From: Phocaeicola vulgatus
GTDB lineage: Bacteria > Bacteroidota > Bacteroidia > Bacteroidales > Tannerellaceae
Direction of reading: 5' to 3'
Length of the DNA stretch: 64,000 nt
Assembly: GCA_022009975.1 (NCBI GenBank)
Contig: CP091733.1
Location: 637,001-701,000, forward strand
The notes below the pieces were generated by a model. It was not told the origin of the DNA. It did no database searches and was given only the letters and a program-made list of their open reading frames with translations. Shown piece by piece: positions 46,949 through 56,243 of the stretch (its first letter is position 1; each line of letters begins with the position of its first letter). A program made the position numbers and the translations under genes.

Positions 46949-48612
46949 CACTCAAAAAACATGTATTTTACAACTATTTGATAAACAATATTTTGTATCT
47001 TTGCGTCACGTAATGTTGGGTGACGCAAAAGCTTTTTTAACTATGTTTATCAGAAAGAAGAGACATCGTTCTGGCAATATCGGAGTTATAGTTGTTGAGA
47101 AAATCGGTGGCAAGATGAAGGAACTTGCCACAATAGGTGTTGCATATAATGAATATGAGGTCGAAAATCTTGTCAATGAAGCAAAAGAATGGATTTCCAA
47201 GGAAGAATCCCGGCGCCATCCACAACTCGATTTGTATGGTGAGGAGCGTGAAGCGTGTGACCGTGAACGTGAAGAAGTCCGCCGTGTTTTGTCCAATGTC
47301 AGCAACATCCTTCTCAACGGATGCGACTTGATATTGGACCGCACGTTTGACAGGATTGGTTTCAATCGTATTGACGATGATGTATTCCGCAAGCTTGTAA
47401 AAGCTCGTTTGGCATATCCAACGAGCAAGGCTGCTACGGTGGAATATCTGAAAAACCACTTTGACGAGGATGTGGATCTTTCCAAGATCTATCGCTATCT
47501 TGACAAGCTTAGCGACCATCAGCACGAAATAGTACAGGACATAAGCGTACGCCATACTGCGAAACTGTTTGGGGGCAATATCGGTGTGTTATTTTATGAT
47601 GTCACCACACTTTACTTTGAAGCGGATTATGAGGACGACTTGCGCAAGACAGGCTTCTCGAAAGGGGGACGACACAGTAATCCTCAGATCATACTCGGCT
47701 TGCTTGTTAGTTTGGGCGGCTATCCGCTTGCCTATTGCATCCATGAGGGCAACAAATATGAAGGCCACACGATGCTGCCGACGATAAATGAGTTTGTAAG
47801 CAAATACGGTTTGGAAAACTTCGTTGTGGTGGCTGACTCCGGCCTGATGAACAATGCAAATATAGCGGAACTTGAGGCGCACGGCTACAAGTATATAATA
47901 GGTGCGAAAATAAAGAATGAAAGTCAGGAAGTCAAGAACTGGATACTGGAACAGCCCAAGCGCGACTGCCAGATGGTAGAATATGACAAAGGAGGCGGAC
48001 GTCGTCTCTTGGTCGGTTATACAGATGACCGTGCAAAGAAAGATGCCTATAACCGAGAGAAGGGAATACGCAGGTTGGAAAGGCTTACAAGCATGGTGCG
48101 CTCACTAAAGGCAACATCAACAAAAGAGGTTACAATAAGTTTTTATCCATGGAGGGTGAAGTGAAGGTAGCCATCAACTATGATCGTGTAGCTGATGACT
48201 CCAAATGGGACGGCCTAAAAGGATATCTCACCAATACGGATATACCAATACAGGATGTATACACAGCATATCACAACCTTTGGCACGTAGAACGGGCTTT
48301 CCGTATTGCAAAATCAAAGATAGAGATACGCCCCATGTTTCATTTTACGCGCAAACGCATCGAGGCTCATATATGCATCTGCTTTGTGGCTTTGAAAGTC
48401 TACAAGGAATTGGAGCGTATGCTGAAAGTCTCAGAGATAAAGATGAGCGTAGACAAGGTGCTTGCATTGGCAAAGACAATCACAACCATACAAATTAAGC
48501 TACCTCTGAACAAGGAGGTTTATACGCAGACTATGCTGATGACAAGGCATCAGAAAATAGCTAAACTATTTGATGAAGATTTTTGGGTGACGCAATGACG
48601 AAGTCAGGAAAA
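46934..48612 (+). mobile_element. IS1634-type insertion sequence
   Basis: 1.68 kb. Terminal inverted repeats of 17 bases: TTTTCCTGACTTCGTCA at 46934-46950 and its complement at 48596-48612. Both ends also carry GGGTGACGCAA inside. One transposase gene fills the element. Confidence 0.85.
47043..48598 (+). pseudogene. IS1634-family transposase (frameshifted)
   Basis: Repaired length 518 residues from ATG 47043 (MFIRKKRHRSGNIGVIVVEK). DDE pieces: GVLFYDVTTLYFE (first Asp), FVVVADSGLMNNANI (second Asp) and WHVERAFRIAKSKIEIRP (Glu). The break is at 48079-48081: A3 where A4 restores RRLEKAYKHGALTKGNINKR. With repair the element would look complete and possibly active. Confidence 0.88.
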
Positions 48613-48791
48613 AGAAAACTCCAGTTGAGGTGTACAAGTACAATAAAGAATAGACGTAAGCATTGGCATTGCACATTGGGCAAGCATGGTTCACGAAACA
48701 AGTGGCATCGTGGAAAAGTGGGGTTGCAATAGGCTGCAGCCACAATAAAAAGAGAATAATCTCATCCAGAAGTATGAGATTTTCTAATCAA

Positions 48792-48824
48792 GTTCACAAC
48801 ATTGTGGTTCACAACCTTGTGAAC
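48792..48824. promoter_or_regulatory. operator-like inverted repeat over the ATPase promoter
   Basis: GTTCACAA (48792-48799) and TTGTGAAC (48817-48824), with further TTGTG and TTCACAAC half-sites between. The right arm contains the promoter TTG. Confidence 0.65.
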
Positions 48825-48846
48825 TGCGTTTTTTTCATTAGATTTG
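48817..48846 (+). promoter_or_regulatory. promoter of the ATPase gene
   Basis: TTG at 48817-48819, 19-base spacer, TAGATTTG at 48839-48846; 28 bases before ATG 48875. Confidence 0.65.
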
Positions 48847-48874
48847 TAATCTAATTGGAAAAGGAGTAAAGATT

Positions 48875-49998
48875 ATGGAGAAAGCTTTTGTATATGGTAT
48901 GTCGGTTGGAGGCAACAACTTTACTGACCGAATCGAAGAGACCAAGCGTATCAAGCTTGACTTTGAAACGGCATTAATGTTATTCTTATATCTCCTAGAC
49001 GCATGGGTAAGACCTCACTTATAAAAAAGGTTATTTCAGAGATTGACGATCCTATGCTAAAAATCGTCTATATGGACATATATGACTGCCGAGGTGAATA
49101 TGATTTCTATAACCGATTTGCCGAAACAATCATGAAGTCCACTGGCAACCATTTGGGACAAGTAATGGAGAATATCAAGCGTTTCTTTGTTAGAATCTCG
49201 CCAAAGCTTTCATTTAGCCCAGAACCTAACTCTGAGTTTTCTGTATCATTGGGGATAACGCCTAAGGATTATTCTCCAGAGGAAATTTTGAATCTTCCTG
49301 AACGTATTGCCAAGGAACAGGGCGTTCGCCTTGTAGTATGTATTGATGAGTTTCAGCAGATAGGTGAGTTCACAGACTCGCTGACTATACAAAAACGTCT
49401 GCGCGGTGTTTGGCAGCACCATCAAAATGTGTCTTATTGCTTCTTTGGCAGTAAGAAACATCTGATGGAGAATATTTTCCAAAGTCGCCGCATGCCTTTC
49501 TATCAGTTTGGGGAAATGCTGCATCTCAAGTGTATTCCTACGGAATATTGGGTTCCCTTCATCTGTTCTCGATTCGAGAAGTACGGCAAGAAGATAACAG
49601 AAGAATATGCTGACAGAATATGCCAAGTGGTAAAGAATTACTCATCTTATGTGCAGCAACTTGCATGGAATGTTATGGCCGAAACAGGAAAAGAAGTAAA
49701 CGAGGAGAGTTTCGAAGAAGGCTTGAAGGCTCTGTTGGAGCAAAACAGTAGTCTCTTTATACAACAGACAGAGGGTCTTACTACTTATCAACTCAACTTC
49801 ATTCGTCTTTTGTGCAAAGACATACATTCAGGATTTACCACTCAAGCGGTCTCTGAAATATACCCATTGGGTAGTAAGTCCAATATAGACCGCATAAAGA
49901 AAAGTTTGGTTGATAAAGAGATTATCACCATTGAGAAAGATGGTATATTCCTTGCTGATAGTGTATTTGAACTTTGGTTTAAAAGAGAAATGATGTAG
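48875..49998 (+). pseudogene. AAA+ (archaeal-type) ATPase (frameshifted)
   Basis: Repaired length 374 residues. MEKAFVYGMSVGGNNFTDR leads to Walker A (ISPRRMGKTSL), Walker B (LVVCIDEFQQI), sensor-like YCFFGSKKHLM and a C-terminal winged-helix region (VSEIYPLGSKSNIDRIKKSL). This is the arrangement of STAND-like archaeal ATPases found next to mobile or defence genes. The break is at 48966-48968: A3 where A4 restores DFENGINVILIS. It has its own promoter with an overlapping palindrome. IS982 remnants follow immediately. Role unknown. Confidence 0.82.
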
Positions 49999-50021
49999 TC
50001 TATAGCAGTAAGCTGCGATTG

Positions 50022-50165
50022 CTCCCGCCTTGGACATGGTGGAATCACGGTGATACTTACGCTTTGTAGTAGATGGAAGAGTATATTTTGTCATCATTGT
50101 ATCAAAAACTTGCAAAAATCATTTGCCATACAAAATATTTCAGTATTTTTGTTTTCGGTAATCAT
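50022..50165 (-). pseudogene. IS982-family transposase, N-terminal remnant (left)
   Basis: Minus strand from ATG 50165: MITENKNTEIFCMANDFCKF, then, after a one-base slip at a T5 run, DTMMTKYTLPSTTKRKYHR and DSTMSKA. This is the start of IS982-type transposases. It is truncated at about 50027. Its last 79 bases form an inverted copy of 52669-52747. Confidence 0.75.
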
Positions 50166-50228
50166 AGTGATTATTATTGTTCGTATTTGAACAAATTTAT
50201 GCAATGTTAAACCATGATTCCAATAGTC

Positions 50229-52625
50229 ATGAGTAATCAGATATATCTTATCAAGCAAGATTTCAAAATAGCTATTCATAATCTTTTGAGGTTTAAAACG
50301 CAGGCTTATATTGCTCTTTTTGGGCTTGCGTTCGCTTTGTCATGTTTTGTTCCAGCACTTTATTGGATATATTACGAGACGACATATGATAGTTTTTACC
50401 CTAATGCGGAATTAATATATCGTGTTGTTTTACAAGAAAAACAGTCAGGCAAAGTAAACGAACGAGTACCGGGAATTTTGGGAAAAGAATTGGTTAAGCA
50501 ATTCCCTGAAATAGAATTTTCCTCTGATTTCATTAGTGAACAGTTGGATTATAACGATATTGAAAAGACAAATTATATTCAATTGAATACTATCTGTGCT
50601 GACACTGCATTCCTTCGAGTTTTTCCACAAAGGAGTATTATTGGTGATGTGGACCAAGCATTGCAGGTCCCGGGAAATATGGCTTTGACTGAATCTGTCG
50701 CTATTCGGTTGTTCGGAAGTGCGGAAAAAGCTATAGGTCAAAAATTGGAAAATCAACTTTCCCGTATTTTTGGTCCTTGTACGGTTATTGCAGTAGTCAA
50801 GAATACTGAGTTAAACACTAATTTGCCATTTGATGCACTTCTTAATTATCCGGCTTTGCAAGATGCTTCAATGATAATGCCCGAATCGGAACAGTGGAAT
50901 TATTTTAACAACAATCTTTATGTGAAGGTTCATTCGCATATAGATATAGACCGATTGGCCATGCAACTTAGAGATTTCACTTCGCAAAAAAAAGTAAACC
51001 CGGATATAGAATTGAAGATGTTGCCGATAAGTAAAGTTCGCCATGGTTTAAGTTCCAATTTGCTTTTTACTCTTAATTTTATTCGATTAATGGTGACTGC
51101 CGGAGCTTTATTGATGTTTAGTGCATTGTTCAATTTCCTTAATTTGTTTATAGGGCTTTTCCGGGAGCGCACACATGAATTTCGTCAACGCATAATATAT
51201 GGGGCAACAAACAATCGGCTTATTTTGCAAATGATGTTTGAACAAACAGCATTTGCATCCATTGCTCTATTGTTAGGAGGATACTTGATTTTTCTATTTA
51301 TGCCTTCATTAGCAAACTTGTTGAATATACCGGTAAACACACCGCTATTGCTGCGATTTTTTATTTTTAGCAGTTTGTCTGTTATATTATGCCTTATTTT
51401 CATGAGTATTGTTCCTTATTGGAATTTGATTCGTGTGGTAAAGAGTGATTTGTCGATAAAAAAGACAAGTAAACAGACTTCTTTGCAGCGAATAGCCTTG
51501 TCCTTGCAATTAGCCGTATGTATAGTGTTTATTGTTTCTGTCTCAGTGATAATGATACAAATACATTATGTTTCCCGAAAAGATTTAGGGTTTAATCTTA
51601 ATGGGGTCATACAGTTGTACAGTACTAACGCAAAACTTGAGAATGACAAACCGGCATTGATGCAAAAGCTTGAATCAATGCCCCAAATTGTAAATATTAC
51701 TACTACGTCGTTTGAGCCAAGACAGAATCCACAAGTGAATTTGATGACAAGTGAGGTTGAATGGCCTCAAAAAGACGTTTCATATAAACCTGTGTTTCAA
51801 TGGATCCCTGTAGGCGTAAATTTCGCGGAAACGTTTGGTTTAGAATTATCGAAAGGTAGATGGTGGATGGAAAATGAAAAAAACAAGATAGTTATTAATG
51901 AAGAGGCGGTTCGCATAATGCGGCTTGATAATCCAATAGGAACAATCATTCGTATGTCTCCTTTTTTAATCAGCAGTGACGGAATGGCATCGATGGAGGA
52001 ATACGAGATAGTCGGCGTGGTGAAAAATTTCCACTCGCTATCTTTTAGAAATCCTATTTATCCAAGCATTTTGCGGCCAGGCATGGAGGATATTTGGTAT
52101 GTCCGAGTGGCGCCAGGTCAAGAACAAGAGGTCATTCATCAGATAAATTCAATATTACAGGACATAGATCCCAGATTAACGGATTGCCGTTTAACAACGC
52201 TTAAAGAGCTATATGAGCGACTTAATTATTCAGAACGGGTCGGTCTTAAACTGTTTTCCATATTGGCAATGGTAAGCTTGTTTATATCAATCTTCGGCAT
52301 TTATGCAGTAACTACGACTGCCACCTTGCGCCGCCGTAAAGAAATCGCCATTCGTAAAATAACAGGAGCACAGACCGAAGATATAGTTAATATGTTTTTA
52401 AACGAATATATGAAACTTGTTTTTGTCGCTAATCTTATAGCATTGCCTTTGGCATATTATGTCATGCAACGTTGGCTTCAAGGGTATGCCTACCATGTGG
52501 ATATTCCATTGTGGCTATTAGGTGTAATATTCGGGGGCATTACATCGATAGTGCTTTTTACAGTATTGCTACAAGTATGGAGAGCTGCCAATGGAAATTT
52601 GTCTGAAGTTATAAAAAATGAATGA
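50229..52625 (+). CDS. FtsX/MacB-like ABC transporter permease
   Basis: 798 residues from ATG 50229. Architecture of the Bacteroidales long permeases: a first membrane helix (~20-40), an extracytoplasmic MacB periplasmic core (YDSFYPNAELIYRVV, FPEIEFSSDF), three helices (~285-420), a second helix plus MacB core (~425-660), and an FtsX core with three helices at the end, including the RRKEIAIRKITGA coupling motif. It would export or release a substrate or transmit force with an ATPase not present here. It is bracketed by inverted IS982 remnants, so the locus was probably rearranged. Confidence 0.9.
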   Translation: MSNQIYLIKQDFKIAIHNLLRFKTQAYIALFGLAFALSCFVPALYWIYYETTYDSFYPNAELIYRVVLQEKQSGKVNERVPGILGKELVKQFPEIEFSSDFISEQLDYNDIEKTNYIQLNTICADTAFLRVFPQRSIIGDVDQALQVPGNMALTESVAIRLFGSAEKAIGQKLENQLSRIFGPCTVIAVVKNTELNTNLPFDALLNYPALQDASMIMPESEQWNYFNNNLYVKVHSHIDIDRLAMQLRDFTSQKKVNPDIELKMLPISKVRHGLSSNLLFTLNFIRLMVTAGALLMFSALFNFLNLFIGLFRERTHEFRQRIIYGATNNRLILQMMFEQTAFASIALLLGGYLIFLFMPSLANLLNIPVNTPLLLRFFIFSSLSVILCLIFMSIVPYWNLIRVVKSDLSIKKTSKQTSLQRIALSLQLAVCIVFIVSVSVIMIQIHYVSRKDLGFNLNGVIQLYSTNAKLENDKPALMQKLESMPQIVNITTTSFEPRQNPQVNLMTSEVEWPQKDVSYKPVFQWIPVGVNFAETFGLELSKGRWWMENEKNKIVINEEAVRIMRLDNPIGTIIRMSPFLISSDGMASMEEYEIVGVVKNFHSLSFRNPIYPSILRPGMEDIWYVRVAPGQEQEVIHQINSILQDIDPRLTDCRLTTLKELYERLNYSERVGLKLFSILAMVSLFISIFGIYAVTTTATLRRRKEIAIRKITGAQTEDIVNMFLNEYMKLVFVANLIALPLAYYVMQRWLQGYAYHVDIPLWLLGVIFGGITSIVLFTVLLQVWRAANGNLSEVIKNE

Positions 52626-52668
52626 ATCAGTGTGTATGGTAGATATTGGGGCGTTTGTCTATGGAATC

Positions 52669-52862
52669 TTGATACAATGATGACAAAATATACTCTTCCA
52701 TCTACCACAAAGCGTAAGTATCACCGTGATTCCACCATGTCCAAGGCAGAAATCATGCTGATCTTGATACTTCTTCAAGATTCAGGCTATCGTTGTCTGA
52801 AGCATTTCTATCAAGAAAAGGTCTGCAAGTATATGCGACATTTCTTTCCAAAGGTTCAGAAA
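52669..52862 (+). pseudogene. IS982-family transposase, N-terminal remnant (right)
   Basis: Frame reads MTKYTLPSTTKRKYHRDSTM, AEIMLILILLQDSGYRCLKH and RHFFPKVQKY, as in IS982-type transposases, then leaves the family. It lacks the catalytic region. The first 79 bases are an inverted copy of 50027-50105 with about one mismatch. Confidence 0.75.
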
Positions 52863-52889
52863 TATATAATCGAGAATAATGAGGACTGT

Positions 52890-52944
52890 TATTTTAATAC
52901 CCTTAAAACGGCATTATAACACTGTTTAAACACCGTTTTAAGGG
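52890..52944. repeat. TTTAA-rich cluster, locus 4
   Basis: TTTTAATACCCTTAAAAC, CATTATAACACTGTTTAAAC, CACCGTTTTAAGGG; CCCTTAAAAC and GTTTTAAGGG form a 10-base inverted repeat at the two ends. Confidence 0.7.
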
Positions 52945-52976
52945 TATGTCATGATCAACTTGTGACTTAGGTGAAA

Positions 52977-53737
52977 TCAATGCGCCACCAGACCTCCGTC
53001 TACCAAATAGTGCCCTCCTGTGCAGAAACTTGATGCATCTGAAGCCAAGAAATACACTACTTCTGCCACTTCCTCAGGACGTCCTGCAGAACCTCTTGCA
53101 TATAGGGCGTTCTCTGTGCGCCAATAATCGTCGATACTGCAATGGTTCTCTTGGGCGAACTTCTCGAACAGGTTGTCCACCAAAGGCGTGTGGATGGTTC
53201 CTGCACAGACAGCGTTGACACGGATGTGCTTAGGACCGAGGTCGATAGAAAGGCTTCGGGTGATTTGTCCCAATGCGCCTTTGGTCAGTCCGTAGCCAAA
53301 GCTATGCGCCTTGCCGACGAACCATTGGTCGGAAGCGTTGATAACCACCGTTCCTCCTCCGGCACGGATGATGTGCGGCACCGCCTCGCGGAGCGTGTTC
53401 ACCGTGCCATAGATGTTGGTTTGGATCATGAGGTCAAGCTCTTCGTCCGAGATGTCCAACAAGGTGTTGCAACGGTGGATGCCCGCATTTGCCACCACAC
53501 TGTCTAATTGACCGAACCGTTTCACGGTTTCCTCGACGGCCTTGCGGATATCTTCACGATTTCTGGTATTGCCCGGAACGAAAATCAATTGATCCGGACG
53601 ATTTATCTCTTCCATCCGTTCGTGTGCCGCCTTCTCATTGATGTCCATAAATCCCACGTTCCATCCCTGTTGGATGAATTTCTTGACTGAAGCGGCACCG
53701 ATGCCGGTAGAACCTCCTGTAATGAATACTGTTTCAT
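52977..53737 (-). pseudogene. short-chain dehydrogenase/reductase (frameshifted at codon 3)
   Basis: Repaired length 253 residues. From ATG 53737 one added A (run 53732-53734 is three, should be four) gives MKTVFITGGSTGIGAASVKK, the NAD(P)-binding glycine motif. Without repair the gene seems to start late at a GTG near 53657 and lacks the glycine motif. The catalytic part YGLTKGALG (YxxxK) and NASDQW are present, and the C-terminus GGHYLVDGG is typical. Substrate unknown. Transcribed away from the MACPF gene's end. Confidence 0.87.
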
Positions 53738-53825
53738 ACGAATGATTTAATTAGGTTATTTGTAATTGTTTGTTGTTAATTCTGATGCACCTAACAAGAA
53801 CTGCCTCCTAACGGAATGAACCGGT

Positions 53826-56126
53826 TTACTCTCCCCACTTCTTCGGTTGCCATACGGAACTTTCGCGGAAATGCTTGATGGGGAGATCTTGCGTAGTGTA
53901 AACTACATAGAAGCGATTATGCCTTACTAATCCGCCCTCGTAGAAGACCCAACTCTTGCTTGAACGGTCGCCGGCATACCAATTCCAATTCTTCTTATCC
54001 CAGAACTGGTTGAAGCTGTTCTCTTCCGTTTGTGTGGCGTTCATGCGCAGTTCGCTTCCGCCGGTTGATGAGATAATCGCATTTTTGTTGTCGATATTGG
54101 CAAAACCAATGGCGGTAATCTTCTTCGCCGGGTCGTGGTCCACGCCCTCGTCGTAGTACTTCACAAAAAGGTAGTTGTTGTCGAGCGATCCTGGCATATT
54201 TTTGTCCGCATGCACGCCTCGGGGGATGTAGTACTTTCCGCCGTTGAAGCCCTTGGCTGTTCCCTCTTGGCAGAACACGGCATCCACGATGCCTAAGCAG
54301 TTGTCGCTCGGTGCCAGTGCGTAGTAGAAGTATTTGTCGTCATTGTCGGTGGCATCTATATAATGATGGCAGGTCACCTCAAACGCATATCCGTTTTCGC
54401 ACGGAGCGTTGGAGTTCGCCATGATGGGATAGTAAGTCAGGTAGTTGTTCTGATCGTTCGGGTCTTGGGCCACAAAGGGGACGGGTTCGCCCTTCTTATG
54501 TCCGTTCGTGCCGCTCTTGATCAGGATGTCCGCCAACACCAGTCTCGACTTGGCCCGCTGTATCACTTGTTTAGAATCCAGATAGTCGTCTTTGGCGTTG
54601 AGCAACTCGCTGTAGTTGTTCAGCAGGCGGCTAACGGCCTCCATGTCGGCTTCAGTTTTATCTGTCACCACTTGGTCGTAGGTAAACGCAATCTGGCCAA
54701 CCAGTTCTTCGATGGGATACAGACGGCAAAGGGTGTCGCTTTTCTCATCGCTGCTCACGTTATAGCCGATGAGAGCCCACTTACTGTCAGAACCATCGGT
54801 GTTGAAGCCGTCGAGCCACTTCTGCGGGTCGTCGATGGCAAGGTCGCCACCAGTCGAGGTTTGCAGGGATACGGCCTTGCTGGCTTTCTCGTAGTTCTCG
54901 TTTTGGTAGGCCACGTCGAAGTGCTTCTCCGCATAGTCGCTATGGGCGTTCTCATAGATATCTTGCCACGTTTTGCCGGTGCTTGTGGGTTTGCTGCGAG
55001 AGAGCTTGCCTTGTGCGTCGAAGCCTACACTGTATTCATAGACGTTTTCCTGGCGGCCGTAAATGTAGATGTTGTAGCCTCCGAACGAACCTTGCGTGAT
55101 GACATCTGTGCCCCAGTTGTCGAAAAATGCGGTCGTATTGATGTTGTCCACATTCAATGCCTTGGCGAAGGTGGGCGAAAGCAGTGCCAGCAGGGTGGGG
55201 TCTTTCTTCTCCTGCTCGAAGGCAGACATGTTCATGCGTACTTCCGACATCTTCACGCGATACAGATTCAGATAGTATTCGTAAGACTCGCTTGTGGAGA
55301 GGCTTCCACTCACGCCAAGGTCAAACGAGCCAGACCAGACATAGGTGGGCTTAATATTCAGTATCGAGGTTAGTTCTTTTTTATACTCTGCTTCCCCTTT
55401 ATTAGCCTTAATGTCCTTCAATGACAGTTTCTCAGAAGCGTTCAGCCCTTTCTTACGTGTCTTCTGAAACGATGCTCCCACGTTGACCGACCAGTTCTCC
55501 ATCGTCTTTTCGTAGCTGTCGCCCGAGAATTCAAGCATTGAGAACTGTTTCTGCGTGGTGTTTGCTGTCAGATACTTCTCGCCTAATTTGCTGATTTGGT
55601 CGTAAAGCAGCACGCTGCCCAGCGTGTTGCCTACCGGGCCGTAGCAGCGGGTGCCCTTGCCCAACACTTCGCTATAGACAGAGGTGATGGCATCGCCCGC
55701 TTTGGTCGCTGCGCTGCCCTGTCGGAGTACCACCAGCACGGTGCGCGCCTTCTCGGGAAACTCTTTAGGCGTGATCTTTACCGGAATGACCTCAAATGGT
55801 TTATCGAGTGCTTTTTGCATTTGGGCAACGGCATACCACTTGCCGTCATTGTGTTGCTCGCAGTTGAATTTCACGTACTCGTTCTGCGCAGTCTCTATGT
55901 CCACCATGCGCAGAACGCTCAGCGGTAAGGCAAGACTATCCTTGTCGTCCTCGTCTATAATATGTATCAGCACACTGCCAACGACGTCACTTGTGCCTTG
56001 CGGTACATACTCTTCGATTCCTACCTCTTCTTTCGGATTTTCATCGTCTTGGCATCCAGTCAAGCAAAATAGTCCGCTTAGGATCAACAGCGATGCCACC
56101 GAACTTTTCAGATACTTTATTTGCAT
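53826..56126 (-). CDS. MACPF-domain lipoprotein (BSAP-like antimicrobial candidate)
   Basis: 766 residues from ATG 56126 (MQIKYLKSSVASL), preferred over 56186 because it gives a compact lipoprotein signal ending FCLTGCQDD. The mid-protein FFDNWGTDVITQGSFGGY corresponds to the MACPF signature (aromatic-GT-hydrophobic...GG). Before it lie an acidic linker and a beta-rich region; after it two helical transmembrane-hairpin-type regions and a ~200-residue C-terminal domain. MACPF proteins form pores; Bacteroidales secreted antimicrobial proteins (BSAPs) kill related strains. A BSAP-like role is inferred from family and genus. Its leader and upstream region are shared with the PSD-like gene. Confidence 0.85.
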   Translation of the reverse strand: MQIKYLKSSVASLLILSGLFCLTGCQDDENPKEEVGIEEYVPQGTSDVVGSVLIHIIDEDDKDSLALPLSVLRMVDIETAQNEYVKFNCEQHNDGKWYAVAQMQKALDKPFEVIPVKITPKEFPEKARTVLVVLRQGSAATKAGDAITSVYSEVLGKGTRCYGPVGNTLGSVLLYDQISKLGEKYLTANTTQKQFSMLEFSGDSYEKTMENWSVNVGASFQKTRKKGLNASEKLSLKDIKANKGEAEYKKELTSILNIKPTYVWSGSFDLGVSGSLSTSESYEYYLNLYRVKMSEVRMNMSAFEQEKKDPTLLALLSPTFAKALNVDNINTTAFFDNWGTDVITQGSFGGYNIYIYGRQENVYEYSVGFDAQGKLSRSKPTSTGKTWQDIYENAHSDYAEKHFDVAYQNENYEKASKAVSLQTSTGGDLAIDDPQKWLDGFNTDGSDSKWALIGYNVSSDEKSDTLCRLYPIEELVGQIAFTYDQVVTDKTEADMEAVSRLLNNYSELLNAKDDYLDSKQVIQRAKSRLVLADILIKSGTNGHKKGEPVPFVAQDPNDQNNYLTYYPIMANSNAPCENGYAFEVTCHHYIDATDNDDKYFYYALAPSDNCLGIVDAVFCQEGTAKGFNGGKYYIPRGVHADKNMPGSLDNNYLFVKYYDEGVDHDPAKKITAIGFANIDNKNAIISSTGGSELRMNATQTEENSFNQFWDKKNWNWYAGDRSSKSWVFYEGGLVRHNRFYVVYTTQDLPIKHFRESSVWQPKKWGE

Positions 56127-56225
56127 AATTTTGTATATTAGTATGGATAAATAATACGTGAAAGTATACAAAAAAGGTAGTGGCAACGTGTTAAAACCGC
56201 AAAATCGGGTGTCAATTTTGCAATT
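56127..56225 (-). promoter_or_regulatory. control region of the MACPF gene, copy A of a duplicated cassette
   Basis: About 100 bases nearly identical to 57525-57622: shared GTGAAAGTATACAAAAAAGG, GGCAACGTGTTAAAACCGCA, AAATCGGGTGTCAATT and TGCAATT (plus strand). The match continues into the first ~26 codons of the following genes. Likely promoter and regulator site. Confidence 0.75.
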
Positions 56226-56243
56226 TCCGTTCTATTCTTTAAT

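Noticed and set aside
54363..55373. 336-residue open frame on the plus strand
   Set aside because: It lies wholly antisense to the MACPF gene, has no ribosome site or family match, and reflects codon bias of the real gene.
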